Part shown: piece after piece, positions 26,914 through 35,566 of the stretch
Layout of the letters: each line of letters starts with the position of its first letter
Numbering within the stretch: position 1 is the first letter of the stretch
Source: Duganella callida
Lineage (GTDB): Bacteria; Pseudomonadota; Gammaproteobacteria; Burkholderiales; Burkholderiaceae_D
NCBI RefSeq assembly: GCF_004614165.1
Contig: NZ_SPVG01000264.1
Span: forward strand, 21,767-85,766
Length of the DNA stretch: 64,000 bases
Reading direction: 5' to 3'
Program-made: the position numbers and the translations under genes
The notes under the pieces: generated by a model
The model's input: the letters and a program-made list of their open reading frames with translations, nothing else
What the model was told of the DNA's origin: nothing
The model's database searches: none

Positions 26914-26950
26914 CGAGCTCGTGACGCAATGGAAGACCTGACCCCGGAGT
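26914..26950 (-). repeat. Right 37-bp inverted repeat of RAYT element
   Basis: Inverted copy of 25973-26009 with one mismatch. Its outer part contains the perfect 12-nt palindrome cacgagctcgtg (26912-26923), and the CA-rich tract 26894-26913 adjoins it on the gene side. Such gggtcagg-containing palindromic units resemble REP sequences associated with RAYT genes. Confidence 0.82.
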
Positions 26951-27065
26951 GCGACCCGGGAAGTTCCGTTCGGTAGGTCACGTAGGACTAAGATGACATT
27001 TTGCAATGTTCGCAACCTACATAGGCCTGCAAATTGCTCCTATACCGGTGGCTTAGGCCGCTGGG

Positions 27066-27098
27066 TATAGTGTCTACATCAACCGGACAGACACTATA
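27066..27098. promoter_or_regulatory. Perfect 10-bp inverted repeat upstream of Crp/Fnr gene
   Basis: tatagtgtct (27066-27075) and agacactata (27089-27098) are perfect inverted copies separated by 13 nt, ending 16 nt before the start codon. It could be an operator for autoregulation or a 5'-leader hairpin that controls translation. Confidence 0.6.
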
Positions 27099-27114
27099 TC
27101 GAGAGAGGCAGAAC

Positions 27115-27879
27115 ATGAACGCTATCCAGACTTCCACCGCGCCACAACAGTCCATCAGCCTGATCGGCGCTCAACAGAACGATCTGCTCCGCGCCCTGTC
27201 GCGCGACGATCTGCTCGCTCTGTTCGGCGACCTGGAATTGGTGACGTTGCCGGAAGGTAAGCATCTGTTCGATTACGGCGACGCCGTCGAATATACGTAT
27301 TTCCCGACCAATGCCATCATCTCCCTGCAATATGTGATGGAAGATGGCGCCACTACGGAGATCGCCGTCGTCGGACGCGAAGGCGTGGTCGGCGTGGCGC
27401 TGCATCCCACCGAGCGCGCGTCCTACGCCGCCGTGGTGCAGACCCCCGGCTATGGCTACCGTCTGAAAACCGCGGTGCTGCGCGAGGTGTTCTATACCGG
27501 CGGTCCGCTGGCCCAGCAGCTGATGCGCTACACCAGCATGATGTTCGCCCAGCTGGCCCAGAGCGTCGCCGGCAGCCGCCACACCAGCATCGAGCAAAAG
27601 CTGTGCCGCTGGCTGCTGGAACGCCTGGATCGCTCGCTGAGCAATGAGCTGAAAGTCACTCAGGAAATGATCGCGAACATGCTGGGCGTGCGGCGCGAAA
27701 GTGTGACCGGCGCCGCCGGCAAGCTGGCCCAGGAAGGCTTGATCACCTATCGCCGCGGTTGCGTGACGGTGCTGGACCGCGATGGCATGGAGCGCCGCGC
27801 AGGCAGCTGCTACCAGTCGATGGCCAAGAAAGCCAGCACGGCGCAACCACAAGCACAACAGGTACGTTACGCGGCGTAA
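27115..27879 (+). CDS. Crp/Fnr-family transcriptional regulator
   Basis: A 254-residue regulator. The start ATG 27115 follows a GAGAGAGG site. The N-terminal cyclic-nucleotide-binding-type beta roll (about residues 25-150) has 'LPEGKHLFDYGDAVEYTYFP' and 'TTEIAVVGREGVVG', and the C-terminal winged helix (about 180-240) has 'VTQEMIANMLGVRRESVTGA'. It lacks the N-terminal cysteine cluster of FNR and does not preserve the full cAMP-binding Arg-Ser signature, so its signal is unknown. A perfect inverted repeat precedes the gene. Oxalobacteraceae carry several paralogs of this subgroup. Confidence 0.88.
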   Translation: MNAIQTSTAPQQSISLIGAQQNDLLRALSRDDLLALFGDLELVTLPEGKHLFDYGDAVEYTYFPTNAIISLQYVMEDGATTEIAVVGREGVVGVALHPTERASYAAVVQTPGYGYRLKTAVLREVFYTGGPLAQQLMRYTSMMFAQLAQSVAGSRHTSIEQKLCRWLLERLDRSLSNELKVTQEMIANMLGVRRESVTGAAGKLAQEGLITYRRGCVTVLDRDGMERRAGSCYQSMAKKASTAQPQAQQVRYAA

Positions 27880-28110
27880 TCAGTGCAGGACGCGGGAAGG
27901 CGGATTGGTGAACAGTCCGCCAAAGTAGATGCCCGCAGGGGCGGAGCGGGTAGCCAGGTTCTGATCGAGTTTGCGCTGCACCAGCTTGTGCCAGGCGTTG
28001 GCCCAGCGGGCCGCCAGTTGCGACTCTTCCGCCGAACGCGCGTACAGCGTCCGTTCGACGGCAATTTTTTGACGATGCAGGGCACGGCTGGCAGAGATCA
28101 GGGTAGTCAT
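27880..28110 (-). CDS. Possible small hypothetical protein (76 aa)
   Basis: A basic 76-residue reading frame starting 'MTTLISASRALHRQKIAV', mostly helical with Arg/Lys/Gln. It occupies part of the 398-nt gap between the Crp/Fnr and SulP genes. No good Shine-Dalgarno lies before ATG 28110, and I recognise no family. The rest of the gap (28111-28277) holds nothing I can support beyond the SulP upstream region. Confidence 0.35.
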   Translation of the reverse strand: MTTLISASRALHRQKIAVERTLYARSAEESQLAARWANAWHKLVQRKLDQNLATRSAPAGIYFGGLFTNPPSRVLH

Positions 28111-28277
28111 GGCGTAGTTTGACCGGCTGAGGTTGATCGGAGATGCCTTGCCATTGTGCCCGCTCGACGGCGTTTTTAATGTGCGCCACTTCACCCATGA
28201 CAACGAGAAATGAAAGCGGCCCGTGTAAAATAGCCGGGCTGTAGCGTTACCGCATCGTTTCCGTTGATAACTCCCCC

Positions 28278-29717
28278 ATGTCTTCTTTCTGTAAAAACGC
28301 GTTGGCGGGCTTGACCACGTCCTTCGCCCTGGTGCCCGAGTGCATCGCTTTTGCGCTGGTTGCGCATCTCAATCCGCTGGTCGGTCTGTACGGCGCCTTC
28401 TTTATCTGCACAATCACCGCCTTGTTCGGCGGCCGGCCGGGCATGATTTCCGGCGCCGCCGGTTCGATGGCGGTGGTGATCGTGGCGCTGGTCGCCCAGC
28501 ATGGCCTGCAGTATTTTCTGGCGACGGTGGTGCTTGGCGGCGTGATCATGCTGCTGTTCGGCGTGCTGCGCCTGGGCAAGCTGGTGAGCATGGTGCCGCA
28601 TCCGGTGATGCTGGGTTTCGTCAACGGCCTGGCGATCGTGATCGCCTGGTCTCAATTGCAACATTTTAAAGCCGATGGCCAGTGGCTGCAGGGCACGGCG
28701 CTGGTCTGGATGGCCGCGCTGGTGGTGCTGACCATGGCCATCGTTTATCTGTTGCCGCGTCTGACCAAGGCGCTGCCGCCGGCGCTGGTGGCCATTGTCG
28801 GCGTGGGCGTGCTGTCGCAATTGCTGCATTTGCCGGTGCATGCGCTGGGCGACATGGCGCACATCGCCGGCGGCCTGCCGTCGTTGGCCGTGCCGCAGGT
28901 GCCGCTGAATACGGAGACGCTGCGCATCGTGCTGCCGTACGCCGCGCTGATGGCCATGGTCGGCCTGCTGGAAACCCTGCTGACCTTGAATCTGACCGAC
29001 GACATCACCGAAACGCGCGGCCTGCCTAACCGCGAATGCGTGGCGCTGGGCGCGGCCAATCTGGTGTCCGGCCTGTTCGGCGGCATGGGCGGTTGCGCGA
29101 TGATCGGCCAGACCATGATCAATCTGGGTTCCGGCGGCCGCACGCGCGTGTCCGGCGCGGTGGCGGGGGGCATGGTGCTGCTGTTTATCCTGTTCCTGTC
29201 GCCGCTGATCGAACGGATCCCGCTGGCGGCGCTGGTGGGCGTGATGTTCGTGGTGGCGCAGCAGACCTTTGCCTGGAGCTCGCTGCAGGTGCTGGGCAAG
29301 GTGCCGCGTCACGATGCCCTGCTGATCGTGGCGGTGACGGCAATTACGGTGGCAACCGACCTGGCGACGGCGGTGCTGTGCGGTATCGTGATCGCCGCGC
29401 TGAGTTTCGCCTGGCGCCATGCGCGCGAAGTGCGTGTCGAAGTGTCAGTGGCGGACGGCGTCAAGACCTATGTCCCGCACGGCACGCTGTTCTTTGCCTC
29501 GGTGACGCACTTCCATGCGTTGTTCGACCCGCAGGACGATCCTCGGCAAGTGGTGATCGATGGCCGCCATCTGCGCCTGGCCGATCATTCGGCGCTGGTG
29601 GCGGTCGCCGCGCTCAGCGAGCGTTACGCCAAGGCTGGAAAGTCGCTGCAAGTGCGGCATCTGTCGCAGCGCTGCACCACGCTGCTGCACCGTTCGGGCG
29701 TGATGGCGACAGTCTGA
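28278..29717 (+). CDS. SulP-family inorganic anion transporter with STAS domain
   Basis: A 479-residue transporter of the SLC26/SulP type. About ten to twelve membrane helices cover residues 1-380, including the signature 'PLVGLYGAFFICTITALFGG' and 'GGMGGCAMIGQTMINLGSGG'. A STAS-like cytoplasmic domain occupies about 390-479 ('HGTLFFASVTHFHALFD', 'QVVIDGRHLRLADHSAL'). It lacks the longer N-terminus of many SulP proteins. Possible substrates are sulfate, bicarbonate or another small anion; it cannot be decided from sequence. It is monocistronic and convergent with the catalase gene, with 115 nt between stops and no clear terminator. Confidence 0.9.
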   Translation: MSSFCKNALAGLTTSFALVPECIAFALVAHLNPLVGLYGAFFICTITALFGGRPGMISGAAGSMAVVIVALVAQHGLQYFLATVVLGGVIMLLFGVLRLGKLVSMVPHPVMLGFVNGLAIVIAWSQLQHFKADGQWLQGTALVWMAALVVLTMAIVYLLPRLTKALPPALVAIVGVGVLSQLLHLPVHALGDMAHIAGGLPSLAVPQVPLNTETLRIVLPYAALMAMVGLLETLLTLNLTDDITETRGLPNRECVALGAANLVSGLFGGMGGCAMIGQTMINLGSGGRTRVSGAVAGGMVLLFILFLSPLIERIPLAALVGVMFVVAQQTFAWSSLQVLGKVPRHDALLIVAVTAITVATDLATAVLCGIVIAALSFAWRHAREVRVEVSVADGVKTYVPHGTLFFASVTHFHALFDPQDDPRQVVIDGRHLRLADHSALVAVAALSERYAKAGKSLQVRHLSQRCTTLLHRSGVMATV

Positions 29718-29832
29718 CGTCTTGCGCGCGCAGTTGCTGGCGATCTGGCGGCTGTTCGCGTGACGCAGCGCCGGAACGGCAGAGATTTGCTCGGCCGTCC
29801 CGGAATCTGACGCAACGACGCGTGCGCCGAGC

Positions 29833-31272
29833 TTACCTGCCTTCCAGCGCCGCGATGGCGGCTTGCACGCCGGCGCCGTAGGCCGGGTCGGCCTGGGTGC
29901 AGTTGTAGATGTGACGCTCCTGAACCGGCTTCGATACGCCGTAGATGGCGCGCGCGGTGTTTTCAAACAGCAGTTGCTTCTTCTCGGCGGTCAGCAGGCG
30001 GAACAGATTGCCTGGCTGCGAGTAGTAGTCGGTGTCGACGCGGTGATCCCAGTGGCCGGCCGCGCCTTCCAGCGACAACGGCGGCTCGGCGAACTGCGGC
30101 TGCTGCGCCCATTCGCCGCGGCTGTTCGGCTCGTAAGGGGTCTGGCCGCCTTCGTTCGGATGCACGCGCATGGCGCCGTCGCGGTGATAGCTGTGGAACG
30201 GGCACTTGGGCGCGTTGACCGGAATCTGGTGGTGGTTGACGCCGAGGCGGTAGCGCGCGGCGTCGCCATACGAGAACAAGCGCGATTGCAGCATCTTGTC
30301 CGGCGAGAAGCTGATGCCCGGCACCACGTTGGCCGGCGAGAAGGCCGATTGCTCGACTTCGGCGAAGTAATTTTCCGGATTGCGGTTCAGTTCCAGCACG
30401 CCGACGTCGATCAGCGGATAGTCGCCATGCGGCCAGACCTTGGTCAGGTCGAACGGATTGTACGGCACCTTGGACGCATCGGCTTCCGGCATGATCTGCA
30501 CCGCCAGCTTCCAGCGCGGGAATTCCTTGCGCTCGATGGCGTCGAACAGGTCGCGCTGCGAGCTTTCGCGGTCGACGCCGACCAGCGCGGTCGCTTCGGC
30601 GTCGCTCAGGTTGTCGATGCCCTGCTGGGTGACGAAGTGGAACTTGACCCAGAAGCGCTCATTGTTCGGGCTGATGAAGCTGAAGGTGTGGCTGCCGAAG
30701 CCGTGCATGTGGCGGTACCCTTTCGGGATGCCGCGGTCGCTCATGACGATGGTCACCTGGTGCAGCGCTTCCGGCAGCAGCGTCCAGAAGTCCCAGTTGT
30801 TTTCCGGGCTGCGCAGATTGGTCTTCGGATCGCGCTTGACCACGTGGTTCAGGTCGGGGAACTTGAGCGGATCGCGGAAGAAGAACACCGGCGTGTTGTT
30901 GCCGACCACGTCCCAGTTGCCCTGCTCGGTGTAGAACTTGACGGCGAAGCCGCGGATATCGCGCTCGGCATCGGCCGCGCCGCGTTCGCCGGCCACGGTG
31001 GAAAAGCGCATGAAGATGTCGGTCTTCTTGCCGACTTCCGAGAACAGCGCCGCGCGCGTGTACTTGGTGATGTCGTGGGTGACGGTGAAGGTGCCGTAGG
31101 CGCCCGAGCCCTTGGCGTGCATGCGGCGTTCCGGGATCACTTCGCGCGCGAAATGGGCCAGTTTTTCCAGATGCCATACGTCCTGGAGCAGGACCGGACC
31201 GCGCGGGCCGGCGGTCTGGGTATTTTGATTGTCGACGACCGGGGCGCCGGCTGCGGTAGTGAGGTTTTTCAT
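29833..31272 (-). CDS. katA: Monofunctional heme catalase
   Basis: A 479-residue small-subunit (clade 3 type) catalase that dismutates hydrogen peroxide. ATG 31272 follows an AAGGA site. The distal His52 is in '[15 protein letters not shown]', the conserved Asn125 in '[11 protein letters not shown]', and the proximal heme Tyr in '[15 protein letters not shown]'. NADPH-binding-type '[18 protein letters not shown]' is present. No adjacent oxyR. Together with ohr, OsmC and AhpD-like genes elsewhere in the window it covers peroxide detoxification. The symbol is by clade resemblance. Confidence 0.95.
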   Translation of the reverse strand: MKNLTTAAGAPVVDNQNTQTAGPRGPVLLQDVWHLEKLAHFAREVIPERRMHAKGSGAYGTFTVTHDITKYTRAALFSEVGKKTDIFMRFSTVAGERGAADAERDIRGFAVKFYTEQGNWDVVGNNTPVFFFRDPLKFPDLNHVVKRDPKTNLRSPENNWDFWTLLPEALHQVTIVMSDRGIPKGYRHMHGFGSHTFSFISPNNERFWVKFHFVTQQGIDNLSDAEATALVGVDRESSQRDLFDAIERKEFPRWKLAVQIMPEADASKVPYNPFDLTKVWPHGDYPLIDVGVLELNRNPENYFAEVEQSAFSPANVVPGISFSPDKMLQSRLFSYGDAARYRLGVNHHQIPVNAPKCPFHSYHRDGAMRVHPNEGGQTPYEPNSRGEWAQQPQFAEPPLSLEGAAGHWDHRVDTDYYSQPGNLFRLLTAEKKQLLFENTARAIYGVSKPVQERHIYNCTQADPAYGAGVQAAIAALEGR

Positions 31273-31347
31273 GAAACTTCCTTCTGCCTTGAGTGGGTAA
31301 ATGGAAACTTCCAGCATAACGACTACCGCCCGGTTTCGCCTCTCTCT

Positions 31348-32673
31348 TTACAGGGAGGCGGGCTGGGGTAGACGCCGCAGTTGCGCCTGCGACAGATTGG
31401 CGTACAGCGGCGGACTCAATACCCGCGACACGGTGCGCGCCACCATCGCGCAGGCCATCAGGCTCAGCACCATTGCATGACCATCGACCATTTCCATCAC
31501 AATGATGAAGGAGGTCAGCGGGGCCTGGGTGGCGGCCGCGAGGAACCCGACCATGCCGAGTGCGATCAGGGCGCCGGCATGCGGATAGCTGAGCAGCAGT
31601 GCGATGTCGTTGCCGAGCGCCGCGCCGATCGCCAGCGACGGCGCGAAGATGCCGGCCGGCACACCCGACCAGGCCGTCAGCCAGGTGGCGATGAATTTCA
31701 GGAAGAAGAACAGGCCGGCCGCCTGGCCGTCGCCGGCCACCAGTTCGCGCGTGTGTTCCGAGCTGCTGCCGAACACCGCGCCGCCCGAAAACAGGCCGAT
31801 CGCCGCCACCGCCAGGCCGCAGCCGGCGGCAAACAGCACCGGCCGACGCGCGCGCACGCGGCTGAACCAGTCGCGCGGCGGGCTGTTCAGCGAGGCGATC
31901 AACAGCCGCGAAAACAGCCCGCCCGCCAGCCCGCTGGCCAGCGCCACGATCAGGCCGGGCACCAGCAGGCCGCTGTCGATGCCGGTGGCGTGGATCAGGC
32001 CGAAATAGGTGGCATTGCCGTTGATGGATACCGCCATCAGCCCGGCCAGCACGATGGCCGACATCAGCAGGCCGCTGCGGCGCTGTTCGGGCGTGCGTGA
32101 CAGTTCTTCGATGGCGAACATGATGCCGCCCAGCGGCGTGTTGAAGGCGGCGGCGATGCCGGCCGCGCCGCCGGCCACCAGCAGGCCGTGCGCGGTGACG
32201 CCGCTGCGCTCGGGCAACCAGCGGCGCGCGGTCAGCATCACCCCGGCCGCCACCTGCACCGACGGGCCTTCGCGCCCCAGCGACAGGCCGGCCAGCAAGC
32301 CCCAGGTGGTCAGCAGCACCTTCGCCACACTCAGTTTGAGCGAGACGAACCGCCCCAGTTTGTCCTGGGCCGCGGCCGGCTCCAGCGCGGCCATCACCTG
32401 CGGAATGCCGGAGCCGCCGGCGCCGGCGGCAAACCGGCGCGTCAGCCAGACGATGGCGGCGGTACAGGCGGGCGTCCACAGCAGCGGCGACCACCAGCAG
32501 CGCTGATACATCGCCGAGAACAGGCCGAACGCCCGCTCGGACACCGCGCTGAAGCCGACCACGGCCAGACCGGCCAGCGCGGCGAACGCCACCACCAGCA
32601 CGCGCGCGCGCCAGGTCGGCCAGTCGCTGAATTCTTTACGGAAGTTGTTGCGGATATCGTGGCTGCTTTTCAT
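31348..32673 (-). CDS. ClC-family chloride channel/antiporter
   Basis: A 441-residue ClC protein with about ten or more membrane helices. The ion-pathway motifs are present: 'GGSGIPQV', 'GLSLGREGPSVQ' with the gating Glu, and 'GIFAPSLAIGAALG'. It is closest in layout to ClcB-type proteins. The start at 32673 was preferred over an in-frame one at 32709, because the latter overlaps the ompA-side terminator. It is located upstream of katA on the same strand (75 nt gap). It may exchange Cl- for H+. Confidence 0.88.
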   Translation of the reverse strand: MKSSHDIRNNFRKEFSDWPTWRARVLVVAFAALAGLAVVGFSAVSERAFGLFSAMYQRCWWSPLLWTPACTAAIVWLTRRFAAGAGGSGIPQVMAALEPAAAQDKLGRFVSLKLSVAKVLLTTWGLLAGLSLGREGPSVQVAAGVMLTARRWLPERSGVTAHGLLVAGGAAGIAAAFNTPLGGIMFAIEELSRTPEQRRSGLLMSAIVLAGLMAVSINGNATYFGLIHATGIDSGLLVPGLIVALASGLAGGLFSRLLIASLNSPPRDWFSRVRARRPVLFAAGCGLAVAAIGLFSGGAVFGSSSEHTRELVAGDGQAAGLFFFLKFIATWLTAWSGVPAGIFAPSLAIGAALGNDIALLLSYPHAGALIALGMVGFLAAATQAPLTSFIIVMEMVDGHAMVLSLMACAMVARTVSRVLSPPLYANLSQAQLRRLPQPASL

Positions 32674-32697
32674 GCGGTTCCGGGAGCCCAAATGACA

Positions 32698-32722
32698 AAC
32701 GCCCGGCACGGGGCCGGGCGTT
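32698..32722 (-). terminator. Terminator of the OmpA-like lipoprotein gene
   Basis: A perfect 10-bp stem (aacgcccggc / gccgggcgtt) with a 5-nt loop lies 28 nt after the stop; the minus strand continues with a short broken T-run. Confidence 0.7.
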
Positions 32723-32749
32723 CCATGTTACAGCATTTTAAGCAATGGA

Positions 32750-33277
32750 TTACTTGCTTGGGTAGACGATGTCGTCGCGACGGTCGTGGGCGCGGGCGGC
32801 GTCGTCGGTACCGGTCGATTTTTCTTTACCGTACGACACGGCTTCCATCTGGTTGTCTTTCACGCCCTGTACTTTCAGGGCGGTGATCAGCGCCTGAGCG
32901 CGCTTCTGGCCCAGCGCCAGGTTGTATTCGGCGCCGCCGCGGTCGTCGGTGTTGCCTTCGACTTTAACCGACACGTTCGGGTTGGCGGCCAGGAATTTAC
33001 CGTGGTCGGCGACCAGGGCGTCGAATTCCGGCTTGACAGCGTACTTGTCGAAGTCGAAGTAAACGCTACGGTTTTTGTAGATCGAGCTGTTTGGGTCCAG
33101 GTAGGCTGGCAGCGGGGCTGGTGCCGGGGCCGGAGCCGGTGCGGCCACTGGCGCGGGAGCTGGAGCCGGGGCTGGCGCAGGCGCTGGGGCCGGGGTTGGG
33201 GCTGGAGCAGGGGTCGAGCAGGCGCTCAGCAGGGCTACGGTGCAGGCAGCCAGCAGGCTTTGGGTTTTAGCTTTCAT
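32750..33277 (-). CDS. OmpA-family (Pal-like) lipoprotein with Ala-Pro linker
   Basis: A 175-residue outer-membrane-anchored lipoprotein. The lipobox LSAC places the lipidated Cys at position 20. Residues 22-60 are almost pure Ala-Pro repeats, a stiff spacer to reach peptidoglycan. The OmpA C-terminal domain (about 65-170) has 'VYFDFDKYAVKPEFD' and 'VEGNTDDRGGAEYNLALGQKRA', with the peptidoglycan-binding Asp and Arg. It is related to Pal but stands alone without tol genes. A TATAAT sits on the minus strand at 33366-33361, about 85 nt upstream of the start, and a good terminator follows. Confidence 0.92.
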   Translation of the reverse strand: MKAKTQSLLAACTVALLSACSTPAPAPTPAPAPAPAPAPAPAPVAAPAPAPAPAPLPAYLDPNSSIYKNRSVYFDFDKYAVKPEFDALVADHGKFLAANPNVSVKVEGNTDDRGGAEYNLALGQKRAQALITALKVQGVKDNQMEAVSYGKEKSTGTDDAARAHDRRDDIVYPSK

Positions 33278-33360
33278 CGAAAAAACTCCCGAATTGGTTT
33301 TGTTTGAGGGACATAAACGTTACACGCTAGGTGTGAGGCTGTTCTGCAGCCGCGACCGGT

Positions 33361-33366
33361 ATTATA
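33361..33366 (-). promoter_or_regulatory. Putative -10 box of the OmpA-like gene
   Basis: A perfect TATAAT on the minus strand lies in the AT-rich 123-nt gap before the OmpA-like gene. No good -35 hexamer is visible 16-18 nt upstream. Confidence 0.45.
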
Positions 33367-33400
33367 TAAGGGTTTCCCTAGGAAATATTGGTCACATGCA

Positions 33401-35563
33401 TTATTTTTTCAACCAAAGTGAAAAAGGTGACAGATCCATGCCATTTTCTACATACCACGCACGCCGTGCGATATCGAATTTCGCGCCCAGCGCCTTGACC
33501 TGATCCTTGTCGGCAAAGCCGGCATGCAGATAATAGCGGCTTGGCGCGGCGACCGGCGCGCGTTCGTTGCGCGTCAGCGCCGCCTCGGCGGCGGCCGCCG
33601 ATCGGGTCAGGCGCAGCTGGTTGATGAAGGCGCTGCGCCTGGCCGGATCGGCAGGTGAAATCAGTGTAAGCCGCGCGCGGGCGCGGGTCGCCCCCACATA
33701 GAACAGATTTTCCTCATCCCGTTTGGGCTGGGACGGGTGCGGGAATTCGCCTTCTTCCAGAAAGGGCAGGATCACGTGGTCGAATTCCTTGCCCTTGGCG
33801 TTGGCAACGCACTCGATCAGCACCGACTTGCGGTCGCGCTTGCGGCGGATAAAGGCTTCGCGCGCGTTCATGGCGGCCCAGAATTCGCGCAGGCTCTGGC
33901 CGGAGGCGGCGGCCGCCGCCAGCAGGCTGGCCACGGATTTATTGATCACGCCGGCGTCGTAGGGGCGTACGAAGATGCGGCGCGCGGTGGCTACCAGCTG
34001 CACGCGTTCGCACAGCTCGCTGAGCACGGCCGCCGCCGGCAGCGCCGGGTCGACCGTCGACAGCCAGGCGATGGCAGCCACCACCGCGCGCCGCGTGCCC
34101 TCGGCGGCGACGTCGCGGTAGCCGGGCAGGTCGATGTCGCGGCGCTCGTCTTCGATCAGGAACAGCTCGCCCAGCAGATCGGGGCTTTTGAGGATCTGCT
34201 GCTTGAAGTTGTCCATGCTGCGCGCCGAAAAGCGCATTTCGCTGAACGCCACCAGCGCATCGACGATGGCGGTGCGCACCAGCTCCGATTTGACCGCGCC
34301 AAAATCGCGCAGGCCGATGGCCAGCAAACCGCGCAGGAACAGGATTTCGTCGCGCTGCAGATAGCCGGCCATGGGCGGCGTGCGGTAAGCGATATCGGCT
34401 TCGATCAGCGCGTTCTCGATCGCCATCGACTGGTGACGGTCGCGGATCAGGATGGCGCAGCCGTCGATGTCGTAACCATCGGCTTGCCACTGGCGCACGG
34501 CCGCCAGCACGCGTCCGGCGCAGTCGTCGGCGCTGGCATAATGCGCCTGCTGGATCTCGGTGCGCAGGCGCAGGCCCGATTCCACCGGTTTCTGCTTGAA
34601 TTCGGCCATGGCGTAAGCCAGATGCGGGCCGTGGCGGAAGGTCTGGGTCAGCGGGTAGCGCACCAGGCGCGGGTGGCGTTCGCCGAAGCGGCTGCTCAAA
34701 TACTCGGCGCTGGCGCCCAGCCGGGCGTGGATCACCTGATCCTTGTCGCCGGCGCCGACGAAAAAGCACTGCGGCTTGCCGATCAGGGCGTCGAGGATGC
34801 GGAACGAGGCTTCGTTCAGGTCGTGCAGCTCGTCGCACAGCACCAGGCGGTAATCGGGAAACTGCCCGGCCAGCCGGGCGCCGCCGTCCAGATTGCAGGC
34901 CAGGTCGTAGGTGGCGTCGAACGGGCCGCGGAAGGTGGCGCCGGCGCCGCCGTCCAGGCGCAGGATTTCATATTCCAGCGTGGTCAGGTAATCGGTCAGC
35001 GGCACCTCCAGCAGTGCCGCCGCTTCTTCCGCGCCCATGAATTCCACGTCGCGTTCCAGCGCCATGGTGGCTTTCAAGCCGAGCTGGACGTCGAGGAACT
35101 GGCTGAGCGCGACGCTGTGGGTATGCAGTTCCAGGCCGTCGGCGCTGCCGGCGTAACGCTCGGCCGTGCGGTCCACCGCCATCAGCGCATATTCCTTGAG
35201 CGCGCGCGGGTCGCGGCACTGGCGCACGTGGTCGTTATCGACCAGGTCCATCATCCAGGCGGCGAAGTCCTCGAAGGTGAGCACGGCAACGCGCTCGGTC
35301 AGCGCTTGCGGCACGCCGATGTCCAGCAGGCGGCGACGCAGCACCTCGCGCGCTTCCGGCGTGAAGGTCAGGGCCAGGATCTGTTCGGGCGCCAGCTTGC
35401 GCGCCAGCGCTTCGCCGATGCGCAGCGCCAGGGTGGTGGTCTTGGCCGCGCCGGCGTTGGCGTCGACCAGCACCACCTTGTTCTGTGCCAGCTGGATGGC
35501 GAGCTGTTCGGCGGTGGGAATCAGGCCTTGCGGTGTGAAACGGGGAGGATTGGCTGGGTTCAT
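33401..35563 (-). CDS. UvrD-like superfamily 1 helicase fused to DUF5710
   Basis: A 720-residue SF1A helicase-like protein. Walker A reads 'DANAGAAKTTTLAL' (Lys41), with Ala in place of the usual Gly before Lys. Walker B is 'LVLCDELHDL' (Asp244, Glu245), motif III region 'FFVGAGDKDQVIHARLGA', motif IV region 'LTQTFRHG', and motifs V/VI 'KGKEFDHVILPFLEEGEFP' and 'NLFYVGATRARARLTLI'. Residues 676-720 form a DUF5710 module ('YLHAGFADKDQVKALGAKFD', 'WYVENGMDLSPFSLW'), usually found in plasmid or DNA-processing proteins. The gene starts 3 nt after a LacI regulator gene, so the two are translationally linked. Its DNA role is unknown. Confidence 0.85.
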   Translation of the reverse strand: MNPANPPRFTPQGLIPTAEQLAIQLAQNKVVLVDANAGAAKTTTLALRIGEALARKLAPEQILALTFTPEAREVLRRRLLDIGVPQALTERVAVLTFEDFAAWMMDLVDNDHVRQCRDPRALKEYALMAVDRTAERYAGSADGLELHTHSVALSQFLDVQLGLKATMALERDVEFMGAEEAAALLEVPLTDYLTTLEYEILRLDGGAGATFRGPFDATYDLACNLDGGARLAGQFPDYRLVLCDELHDLNEASFRILDALIGKPQCFFVGAGDKDQVIHARLGASAEYLSSRFGERHPRLVRYPLTQTFRHGPHLAYAMAEFKQKPVESGLRLRTEIQQAHYASADDCAGRVLAAVRQWQADGYDIDGCAILIRDRHQSMAIENALIEADIAYRTPPMAGYLQRDEILFLRGLLAIGLRDFGAVKSELVRTAIVDALVAFSEMRFSARSMDNFKQQILKSPDLLGELFLIEDERRDIDLPGYRDVAAEGTRRAVVAAIAWLSTVDPALPAAAVLSELCERVQLVATARRIFVRPYDAGVINKSVASLLAAAAASGQSLREFWAAMNAREAFIRRKRDRKSVLIECVANAKGKEFDHVILPFLEEGEFPHPSQPKRDEENLFYVGATRARARLTLISPADPARRSAFINQLRLTRSAAAAEAALTRNERAPVAAPSRYYLHAGFADKDQVKALGAKFDIARRAWYVENGMDLSPFSLWLKK

Positions 35564-35566
35564 CCC

